Shown here: piece after piece, positions 13,101 through 25,100 of the stretch
Numbering within the stretch: position 1 is the first letter of the stretch
Layout: the number at the start of each line of letters is the position of its first letter
Assembly: GCA_963995525.1 (NCBI GenBank)
Contig: OZ023209.1
Coordinates: 8,554,388 to 8,618,387, forward strand
DNA length: 64,000 nt
DNA from: Escarpia spicata
Lineage: Eukaryota > Annelida > Polychaeta > Sabellida > Siboglinidae
Direction of reading: 5' to 3'
The notes under the pieces: generated by a model
Databases searched by the model: none
Seen by the model: only the letters and a program-made list of their open reading frames with translations
What the model was told of the DNA's origin: nothing
Translations under genes and position numbers: made by a program

Positions 13101-16100
13101 AAATGTTGGAGGTAGGACCTTCATAGAATGTTGGAGCTAGGACCTTCATAGAATGTTGGAGCTAGGACCTTTGTAGAATGTTGGAGCTAGGACCTTCATA
13201 GAATGTTGGAGCTAGGACCTTCATAGAATGTTGGAGCTAGGACCTTCGTAGAATGTTGGAGCTAGGACCTTCTTAGAATGTTGGAGCTAGGACCTTCTTG
13301 GAATGTTGGAGCTAGGACCTTCTTGGAATGTTGGAGCTAGGACCTTCTTGGAATGTTGGAGCTAGGACCTTCTTATAATGTTGGAGCTAGGACCTTCTTG
13401 GAATGTTGGAGCTAGGACCTTCTTGGAATGTTGGAGCTAGGACCTTCTTGGAATGTTGGAGCTAGGACCTTCTTAGAATGTTGGAGCTAGGACCTTCACA
13501 GAATGATGGAGCTAGGACCTTTACAGAATGATGGAGCTAGGACCTTCATAGCATGTTGGAGCTTGGACCTTTATAGAATGTTGCAGCTAGGATTTTTATA
13601 GAATGTTGCAGCTAGGACCTTCATAGAATGTTGGAGCTAGGACCTTCATAGAATGTTGGAGCTAGGACCTTTACAGAATGTTGCAGCTAGGATTTTTATA
13701 GAATGTTGGAGCTAGGACCTTCTTAGAATGTTGGAGCTAGGACCTTCACAGAATGATGGAGCTAGGACCTTCACAGAATGTTGGAGCTAGGACCTTCATA
13801 GAATGTTGGAGCTAGGACCTTCGTAGAATGTTGGAGCTAGGACCTTCTTAGAATGTTGGAGCTAGGACCTTCTTAGAATGTTGGAGCTAGGACCTTCACA
13901 GAATGATGGAGCTAGGACCTTCACAGAATGATGGAGCTAAGACTTTCACAGAATGATGGAGCTAGGACCTTCATAGAATGTTGGAGCTAGGACCTTCATA
14001 GAATGTTGAAGCTAGGACCTTCTTAGAATGTTGGAGCTAGGACCTTCATAGCATGTTGGAGCTTGGACCTTTATAGAATGTTGGAGCTAGGACCTTCATA
14101 GAATGTTGGAGCTAGGACCTTCTTAGAATGTTGGAGCTAGGACCTTCATAGAATGTTGGAGCTAGGACCTTTATAGAATGTTACAGCTAGGATTTTTATA
14201 GAATGTTGCAGCTAAGACCTTCATAGAATGTTGCAGTTAGGACCTTCATAGAATGTTGGTGCTAGGACCTTTATATAATTTTTGAGCTGGGATTATAGAA
14301 TATTGGAGCTAGGACCTTTGTTGAATGTTAGAGCTAGGACCTTTATAGAATGTTGGAGTTAGGACCATTATAGAATGTTGCAGCTAGGACCTTCATAGAA
14401 TATTGGAATACTGATGTTATGATCTTTATAGAATATTGTAGCTAGGAAGTATGAACTTTATAGATTAATGTAGTTAGGAGATTTATAGAATATTGGTGAT
14501 TGGACCTTTATTGAATACTGGAGCAAAGAACTTTGTATTCATAATTACATTATGTAAATACATTTCTTTTTTTGATAATGCAATAACATTGACCATAACC
14601 ATAACAATTCCTGTAATTTTGTTCAAGAGCGTTATTTAACCTTACCTTGACCGAAGTTAGTTTAGATAATTTCAAAGAAACATGCAGCTGTTAAACTCAG
14701 AGGTGGTATTCTAAAAAGACAAAAAACCTGTGTGCAGGTAGTTGGCAACTTTGAGACAGTATTACTCTGCTGAACTTTGTGTAACTTGTTAAGAACACAG
14801 CGTGAGTATTACACATAGCACTGACCTCTGTGACTGTGTCATTAACAAGGTCTGCTATTCCAGTCACTAAACTTGTGTCTATACGTGGTCGTTTAGCTGC
14901 AGGTTCATCAGCTCCTCTCTCTCTGCAAGGTGTAATCCCCTTCAATTCTCAAACATCACCAGTCATTAAATGTTACTAGCTAAATTCAAAAGAAGAAGCA
15001 GTTTAAGAAGAAGTTTATGATTCACAAAATCGAGTCAATACTAAAACATGTTAATGAGAGTAATCCGGCAACTGTACAAAGACACCACCTGCCAATTTTT
15101 ACATAAGGAAAAACTGTGCAAGACATTTTTCAAATGGAAACCAGTGTGAAGTGGGCACATTCTAGCATCATTATCAGCTTAAGAAACGATTGGACATAGT
15201 GAACAATTGAACAATGAGGAACACAGAGCAACAGGACGGGGTGGCAGTGAGAGGATACAATTTATACTAGACTGTTCGACAGCTTATTCAATGAGAACAT
15301 GTCATGAAATCAACATCACACAATTTCACTTACATAAATTTCATGAGACATTCTTCCCTTAAAATGCCAACCAGTGATTACTATATTTACTTCAATCTGC
15401 CACAATGCACTTATTAATGCCAATGACCAGAACTTTGACATGACTGGTGCCCCATTCTTACCCATCATCTTTTACGAAGACATTAGCCACTTTGTCCTTG
15501 TTAACTTGCTCCAGTGTAAACGCGGTCGCCATGTTGCTCAGGGTCTGAGTACACCGGGTAACAACCTCTTGGGGTGGCTTCAAGTATGCCTCCACTTGAG
15601 GACAGAGTGGGGGCAGAGGGTCATCGGGGTTGAGGGCACGATGTTGTATACACTGCAAAACCACATCCCCAACCAATACATCACCACATTCCCAACCAAT
15701 ACATCACCACATCCCCAACCAATAAATCACCACATTCTCATCCAATAAATCACCACATTCTCAACCAATACATCACTACATCCCCAACCAATACATCACC
15801 AAATTCCCAAACAATACATCTCCACATCCCCAACCAATACATCACCACATCCTCAACCAATACATCACCACATCCCCAACCAATACATCACTACATTTTC
15901 AACAAATACATTACCACATTTTCAACCAATTCATCATCACATTCTTAACCAATACATCACCTTCAAATTCCCATTCACACATTAATAAAGGCATATTTTG
16001 AAACCTAACTATTATTAATACCTAGTAATATGCTACGTCTTAATGGGAGTCTCCTTCACTGTTATATCTATGTTAATTATTACATTTTGTACATTTACGG

Positions 16101-19100
16101 TCAGAAATCTCTCTATCTGTCTGTCTGTCTGTCCATCTGTCTGTCTGCTGTCCCCCACCTGGTAGAGACGTTGTAGATATGGGTTGAACATCAGCTTCGG
16201 GTTCAGGGCCCCCTTTTCACCCTCATCTTCATCCCTGTAAAACAGTGTAACAAGGAAATGTAAAGGTAAGTTCTTACATAGCGCAGTATCCAGTCCATAT
16301 GACTGCTCAAAGCACTTTACACTTTACTCCCTGACAGAACTATTTAATCGAACACATTCTCGACTTCTCTGAGAACCATTCATCCCCACTGGTATTAATG
16401 TGCATAGACTATTCATACACAAATATGCACCGCTGTCTACAGTCAGGTACTCATTCATACAGCTGAGTGAACGAACTTGCCCACGCTTCAAAACGGCAAC
16501 ACAGAATTCAAACCTGGGTTCTCTCGATTGAGTCTGATGCGCACCCACAAAAGTGTAACATCATCAGTTCAAGGTAGGTGTGTAACAATGTGTCTCAACA
16601 TGCAATATGACATATAATATCTCAAAAGTCATTTGTAACATATTTATTGCCACAGAGCACAGTTGAGTTTCCTGTTAAATAAATAAATTAAAATGGCAAA
16701 AAATCACCTTACCAATTACACCCTAAATATGCAAAATTTCTCTGTCAATACATTCTACCACTAAACCTGCTAATATGCCTGGTCTATCACACTCAGTTAA
16801 CATAGGTGTTTTCAAATATCACCATTTTGCAGGTTCTACGTGCGAGACACAAGAGGAAGGTTAACTGTGCTTTGTTTGATCCCTTGTGTGACCACGGGTA
16901 ATAATGTTGATTGTTATGGCAAATATATGACTTACCAGTAGTGCCTGGCAAAGATAATGTGGTAAGACTTACCTGAAACTCAAATCCATGTTTTCAAGAA
17001 GGTCATCCATCAGTTTTAGCTGTTCATCTAAAGAAAATAATGTATTATTAGCACATGTCCAAAGTCTAAAAAGGACACTTTGCAATGTTGAAAAAATGAC
17101 ATATATGAACATGTATATATCGCACTGGTTACAATTGATTCACAGAGAACATGACTATATCGCACTAGTTACAATTGATTCACAGAGAACATGACTATGT
17201 TTATTGCAGTCATGTGTATATTACACTCACCGGAAGGGGCAGACTTTTTACTTGCTGATTCGTCCGTTAGAGGCAGCGAGCCAAAGCAGAATTGTCTGAG
17301 GTCTTCAGAGAAGGGAATTTCATTGTAGAAAAGGCACTGTAAGGAAGTTAGAAATATTGCAGAATGCAGATGAATAATGTGACCATATAATCTGCATATG
17401 AATTTCCGATGAAAAATAGCTTGAAAAAACTTTGCCTGTCGGTTCATGTAACATAAAACTTGGTGAATTCTTCTCCAACGTCTTATGGAACTGTGGTTGT
17501 CAATTACATCTTAAACACTGTAAATACCACTGTAAAAGATAACTATCATACATTCTCTTTACACCCTTCTCGTTTGAGAAATACATAATTTATTATGATA
17601 CCGAAGCAGAACTATTGGGTCAAGTTGAACCCAAGTACAAACTGACCTCGTAGTTGGCCTTGATGTGTGGCACCAGACATCCAAGCTTCACAGACGAACT
17701 GTTGTTGTATACGCGCCTCACTATCATTACTGTGTCTGTCTCGTAAAGGGCCTGGATGAATGCCGACAGCGCAACTTTGGCTGCCTGCAAACAATGACAG
17801 ATCCCTCAGAACAGATCACCTTGTGTTGTGTCAACCAGCAAGTCTGTTTATTATGACACAGTGTGACCTGCCACAGTGTGACCTGCCACAGTGAACTGGG
17901 TTTAAGTCGCACCAGTCTATTCTGGACGCAAGCCAAAAATATGCCCTATAAGCTCATCTTTCAATGTTAATTTTATTTTCCTCAACAAACAATCCCAAAC
18001 TGACAAAATACAGGCATTTATGAGACCATAGATAAAAAACAATAGACAATAAGTCAAAAGGACCTCTTTTCTCCAAACATCACTTTTTTAAAGTTTGCAT
18101 CAATTTGAGCAATAAATCAAAAACTGCTGGAGATATTTCAACAAAGGAGGTGTCATTTTAAAGCTCATGGTCTGTGGACTCCAAGTAGGTACACAGGAAT
18201 CCAAAGAGGTACCTATATGAAATATATTGTTCATGGCTCCAAGATTCTATTAGACAGCAAGAAACAAACTTACTTTGGAGTAAATGTTGAAACATAATAT
18301 GCAATGTTTCGACCATCAACAGCAAATGTTTCAACATTTGTTCCAAAGTCTTTACATTTATAGCTAGTCTGTCAGGGCCCCAAACACAGCGAATGACAGG
18401 GTACGTGACTGATTCTAGGGACAAGATCATAGCGACAACGACAATGTAGGCACTGCTACTGTAAACATTCAGGTAGCCTTGAACATTGTGGTGGAACTTG
18501 TAGCAGAATTTTATGTGATTGCGTGGCACAAAATGAGTTACCTCGTCCGTCTTGTCTGCTACAATAGCCAGCGTGGAGTCTCCCAGGAGATGATGTCGCG
18601 GCACCTTTATGTGAAAGCAAACAGATCAATCAAGACTAAATATTCACACTGAGAAACAGACAACAGTAACTAGTCATTCAAACCTCGGCAGTATGGATAA
18701 GATATTACCTGGTAGCTGAGAATTATCACTACATTCATATAAGAAATACAAGTGTAACAGTATTGACCCAGGTACCAGTGCTAAATACAATCAATGACTG
18801 CTACACCAAAACAGGCTAGGGTAAACAAATAGTTGTTTTGTTTGTTTCATTAATGGTTTATACCAAGAAATGTTAAGGAAGTCTTCAGTTTGTATTTGCT
18901 AGCCTCAGACATGTAGCTTCTGCAACCCACTTGCAATGCATGTTAATTCTGACTTTACTCTGTTGGTGTTTATATCGTGAATCAATCTTGCATACTTGGT
19001 CTTTCTCAATGTTAGTACTGAAGGTAAACACAGATTGGTGTGAAATACATTTTCAGCAACAAATACCAATCTAGATGATTACCCCCCGGGTACTCAAATG

Positions 19101-22100
19101 CATACTCCGCTGGTGATACTGAAAAAAATTATATAATAAAAGATAGTATTGCAACCCTTTCAATACTTGCAACTATCCAAAGTAATGAATACTCATTGAG
19201 ACTAACATGATTTCCATAATAATTGTCATCTCAGTAAGATCTTATTGCGAATTCCCTAAATTATATTTGCAAGTCACGGACCAAATAGAAACTACAAAGA
19301 CTGACATTTTTAGTTTTCGTGAATCCCAGCACTTTGAGGCACTTTGCACTGGTCACTTTCATGGCTTCCTTGTCGTCAGCCGAGAAAGGAACCAGCGTGC
19401 TTCCATAGCGCAACCCTGAAACGCAGAGGATTGGGCAGAGTGAGCAAGTCTGTGTCTGTGTGTCTTCAATAGATCCATGATTATACCAAGTTACATAGAA
19501 CTATGTCAAGTGGTCCTGTAGTAGCAGGTGGGCCACACCGTTGCTTTTCAAGCAACCCTGGCTGTACAGTCGCTCTATCAATTTTCCAGCATTAATACTT
19601 AGCAACTATGCAAAGACGCTTTTAAAGCACTAAAAACGTTTTTATAATTTAAATATAAAAATTCCTTATAACGCAACTATAAATTTGAAACTCTCTTCAA
19701 TGTCTCAAATTGATAGTTGTGTTGTAAGAAACTTCATTTAAAAATATCCTCCCAATTTGCTAAATATTTAAACTATTTATTATAATGATGCATTTGCAAC
19801 AAACATTGTCGCATTTACTTAAAATTTGTATGACGGTTCAAATGACCTTTGACTTATATTATAATGACTATTACATATTATACTTTATGCAAGCACCAAC
19901 ACAAGTCATGAATAGTGATGAAAGAAGGCCAAATGAATGACGTTTATTAAGAGATTAAGTTAGAGAGAGAAATGTGGGCTCTACATCCCAAGGCCAGGCC
20001 TGTGACTGAGCCCATACTAGTCTCCTGTCCCTCAGGTTGACAGAGCCCACATTTCGGCATATACAACATTAGCAGTATTGTTATAGATATATACAACATC
20101 ATTACTACTGTAATCACAGTAGACCTTAGGCACCGTACCGTACTAACCAAGCACACCATTCATTCACCTAACTATAATCCCAACTACCTGCTGAAGACTT
20201 ACATTGTATCAAGATTTAGCCTAAACCTATAAGTGGGGCCATTACGCCCCACTTGCTAAAATCACCGGTGGAAGAGAAGCGAGCTGTCTCTGCGTTAAAA
20301 CCCCGTGAACACATTGTCCACCTGCACTAAGAAAACGGGGAAAGCTTTGAGATATGCTATCAACCCCTCTTCCACCAATGATGTACATGGTAGTCCCTAA
20401 CGCTATCAAAAATTTGGGAGGGATGGGAGGGCCAAAATTTGTTGAAGCGACCACTCCGTCTGCTTTCACAAAACGAAGTGACCAAGAGCTCGTTGTAATC
20501 TGTGACTGCGCGCCACTACCGCGCGGTGATTGGCTCCTTGCGCCAGAGACAACGAGGTAATTAGCATAATAATTAGCATCAGACATTAGGCCAATCATCA
20601 CTTGTCTTGCGTTGTTGCCAGCACAAAAACCCATATGCAGCACGGTGCCGTGGCCGCATATTCCCATTTATGCAAGCACCAACACAAGTCATGAATAGTG
20701 ATGAAAGAAGGCCAAATGAATGACGTTTATTAAGAGATTAAGTTAGAGAGAGAAATGTGGGCTCTACATCCCAAGGCCAGGCCTGTGACTGAGCCCATAC
20801 TAGTCTCCTGTCCCTCAGGTTGACAGAGCCCACATTTCGGCATATACAACATTAGCAGTATTGTTATAGATATATACAACCTCATTACTACTGTAATCAC
20901 AGTAGACCTTAGGCACCGTACCGTACTAACCAAGCACACCATTCATTCACCTAACTATAATCCCAACTACCTGCTGAAGACTTACATTGTATCAAGATTT
21001 AGCCTAAACCTATAAGTGGGGCCATTACGCCACCGGTCACCAAAACATGTGACCACCCCACTACAATATAACCTGTCATGTTGAAGAAGCATGCAAAATG
21101 ACCTCAAGCAATCCTGATATATTTCTTAAAGGCATCTGATGTCCATCTGCCCGCCGCCCTGATCTGTGCATCAGACTCACCTCGTAATGCTGCCGCAGTG
21201 GCCGCCCCAATGCGAAAACTGTGTCCCTTAAACGCACTAGTGTCATAGCCACAGAATACCAGTAACTGTTTCAGCGACACATCAAATTCTCTACGTAGCA
21301 TTGGGGAGCCATCTGGGTATGCAAACAGCAAGGCGTGTCCGGGACCTCTAGCCTGTCTAAACTCCCGAAGGAAAGAAGCCAGGTAGATAGCTGTCCCTGG
21401 AAGGCTTTCGCCTTTAACCTGGAGAGATTGTGGACCTTGAAGAGTACTGTGTTTAAAACGCCGGAAAGAAATTGTAACTAAGTCACCAGATAGCAAAACA
21501 TCACCCACCCGCAAACAACCTTGTACCATACTCCGTGACCGAGGCACCATTTCTCCTATGCGCAAGTACGCCTTGAAAGCAAGGACCATCATGGCACGGA
21601 GCATGAGGCACTTGTATCGGGATGAGAACACCGTGGGTAATGCCTGCACCAGGCGCGCAAGCACAGGCAGGGTGATAGGCAGACGGACATCAGGAACAGC
21701 TCCGATACTTCTAACCCCAGCTAACACTTTAGAGACTGCAAAGCAATGTGACGGATCAGCAAAACCCCTACTTTTATGGAAATATGCCACAGCCGAGACT
21801 GTGGACACAATGGATGCCGGAGCGGATCCATCAGCATGCAGGTGAGCAATGAACAACAACATCATGGGTACAGAAACAGGCAACATAGTGGGAAGAGATA
21901 AAGAATCATGAAACGTTATCAACTTCTTCCATGCCCGCTCATAATGCAGCCGAGACGATGGTGCAAGAGAGGCCTGCATTAATGTGGTTAAAGACTCCCT
22001 AAGCCGGCTGGGGACACGCTGTACGGGATGTCTACCGGGCTGGTGTTCGCCCATGGCGCCAGTTCGTGGAACTCTCCCACCTGTGAACGAGATAACTTAT

Positions 22101-25100
22101 CAGCCAAAATGTTACAACGGCCTGGAATATGACGTGCTGCAAAGTTTATGTTAAACCGCAGGCATGCCAGTACCAGGGGACGGATTAAAGCCATAATGTG
22201 GGGTTCACGCGATGTCTGGTTGTTAATAATGGGGACAAGGGCTTCGTTATCTGTGAAAAAACATACGCTCTTATTTTCCCAAGCATTACCCCACACATGT
22301 ACTGCTGCTACGATAGGGTATAATTCCAAAACTGCGACATTATGTGAACGCCATGCCACCGGCCAGAGACCACAAAACCATTCTGTCCCGTACAGAGCCC
22401 CATAACCTATTCCCCCTGCGGCATCGGTGTGCAGCTGAAGGAAGTCACCTGTCAGAAAGTTCTCATCTAAGAAGAAAGCCTTGCCGTTGAAGTGCTGCAG
22501 GAATTCTAACCATACGCCTAAATCCAATTTAGTCTGTCTAGTTAAGCGAATATGATAGTGCGGCCTAGACGCCCCCAAAGTTTGATCGATTAAGCGACGT
22601 AAAAAGGGCCTACCAGGGACTACCACTTCTGAAGCGAACGAGAGTACACCGATCAAAGATTGCAATTCTTTCAAAGTGACCTTCTGTTTGGCTAGAAAAC
22701 TCAATAACAGTGTCCTGGCCTTGTTCAGCTTATCCTCGGGAAGCCTAGCATGCATCTGCACTGTATCAATGATTATTCCTAGGAACGAGATGGAGGTGGA
22801 AGGGCCGCAAGTTTTTTCATGAGCTAGAGGTACTCCAATTTGGTCACACATAGAGATAAATGCCTGCATATCATCGTTACACTTCTCAAACGAGTTTGCC
22901 AGCAGGAGAAAATCGTCAATGACATGGATTACCTCAGTCACCCCCAATTTAACCTTCGCAGCCCACTCCAACGCTGTACTGAAACGCTCAAAGATAGAGC
23001 AAGAACTAGAACACCCCATAGGAAGCACTGCATCCATAAAAAACTGGCCCCTCCACCTAAAGCCCAACAACGGTCTGTCCGCTGGTGCAATTGGAATAAT
23101 ACGAAACGCTGACTCGATATCTACTTTAGCCATGTACACTAGTCGTGGTGAATGCTTGATAAACTCAATGGCATCATAAATTGTTGCATATCGAACAGAC
23201 GAAAACTCCTTGGGAATAAAATCATTAACTGAGGACCCTTCGGGATACGATAAATGATGGATCATCCTAAATTCACCTGCAGCTTTCTTAGGAACCACTC
23301 CGAGGGGCGATATTATGTAGTTACGGAGAGGGGGAGGCACCTCGAATGGTCCGAGAACTCGACCTAGCCCTAACTCTTTCGATAACTTATGGTCGATCAC
23401 ACCAGGAAATTCATCCGCAGACTTAAGATTACGCATTCCTACATTGAGCTGTGGCGGCAAGCCAATACAACCTATAGAAAAACCAGAAGTGAAACCCTGC
23501 AAAAGATATTCAATCATAGTACTGTCATAGCCCTGTAGAAGTTGCCCAAGTGCTGCCGTGGAAACTGGAGAGGGTAACTTACCTTCTGTGCCACGAGGGG
23601 GACCTACTGGCAGCCGACGGTCCACCTGGGGGACTGAAAAACGGTGGGTTGCTGGGGCGAGGGGACTTCCCGTGAGCTTTGAAGCACCGGACAACCGGGT
23701 GGGCGCCGCCGCATATCTGACACTTGTGGACGTACCTACAAGTGGCACTGTTGCACATCTCCCCTTTGTTGAAAGCAAAGCATGGACTGGAGGCCTGAGG
23801 TCTGGCCCTGCCCTGGCCGTGAAAGGGGGGTCCAGTAGACAGCCGGCGACCAGTCTGTGACTGAGATGCTTTCATCCAAAGCTCCCAGCTGATAGAGTCC
23901 CAGGCCCACCCCCACCGATGCCTCATCGTCCTAAAGGCCTCGTCGTACGACCGCCAGTTACCGCCCTCTACCGCAAGACCCCTCACGATTTCCATGTATT
24001 TTAACATTTTAACTGCAGATGGCAGGTTGGCTGGCTGCAAGAGATACACAGACATGTACATTTGAAAGGCCTGCCCCCACTGCCCGAAAGTCAAAACAGA
24101 ATCCTTGGGCTTGGCCGGGGACACGCACAACGTGGGGTTGCCAACAACTTTGTTTATAGCCAAAGCATATTCTTGTTGCTGGGCACCGGTAGGTTTGAGG
24201 AGGAGGGTTAGGTCAATGAACTCGCCTGCCCATATCTTGGCACGTAGAGCATCAGGAATCTGTGAATCTAAAGGAAGGGCTGTGGAGGTACATGAAGAAA
24301 TTAAGTTCTGCGTGGCCTCGGACAGCGGCCCTGAAACATTACCTGGAAAAAAGGTGTCAACAGTGGCCCATGGTGCATCAGCCGCGACCGGCTGCGGGGG
24401 CACCGCACAGCCTGGCTCCGCTGCTGTAGGCAGAAGTGGGACCGCACGTCTCCATTCCACCTCCGGCGCGTCTGCCGAAACAACTTGTGCGGCGCTGCCC
24501 ATGGCAGCCGACGCAGCTGACACCACAGGGGTTGGACGCAATGCCTGCACCATGGCATGGATTTCCCCTAACATTCGTTCGGAGGTGATCACGCGACGTT
24601 CAATGTCCTGCTCCCAGGCACTACGCGACACGACAGGTCCGTACGTGGTGTCCACCACAGCCCGGAGTCCTGGCGCATCCTCAAAGTTCTGTGGCACGGC
24701 ACACTGTGGAGGGGGAAGTCCCATCGACACAGGCGGCGACGAGGCGGGAGCTGGGGTTGGCACTGTACGGCCCGAAGACGACGGAGGAGCTGTAGCAGTC
24801 ATCGCGGCCCGAGTACGCGAACGCGTGTCGCACTTGTGAATTGCGACGTGGCGGACGGCCGCGTCCTCGGGATGCTCTGGCTGGAGGCATGCTGCAAACA
24901 CAATAGCACCTCAGAAGATAGATAAACTTTACAACAACGATCAAACGCAGCAAACACGAAACAGCCAAAAAACTCAGCCTGGCTACCTTGCACTGAAACG
25001 CCACCTTAACTACCCAAGCAGAGCACCAATACTGGACACGCCCCAACCATTTCGGAATAATACCCATAGCTGACCATGCAGGAAAACGGCCCTGAAACCA

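Noticed and set aside
14915..14930. NAGNAG alternative acceptor at the XRCC5 linker exon
   Set aside because: The frame is already satisfied by the first AG (TTGCAG), given that the previous exon ends GATGATGG.
18158..18604. 148-residue minus-strand ORF as a separate gene
   Set aside because: Only its first 21 codons are the XRCC5 exon; the rest is read-through into the intron.
20242..20667. 141-residue ORF (MGICGHGTVLHMGFC...) and its partial copy at 27353-27538
   Set aside because: It lies across A2 and the unassigned segment. The A1 copy is frameshifted by the 16-bp difference; not a gene.
19947..20942. Conserved 70-residue ORF present in both B repeats and at 63470
   Set aside because: Conservation follows the repeat DNA. 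The third copy ends differently, and the frame has no recognisable domain.
24105..24839. 244-residue plus-strand ORF
   Set aside because: Antisense shadow of the GC-rich Gag-like ORF.
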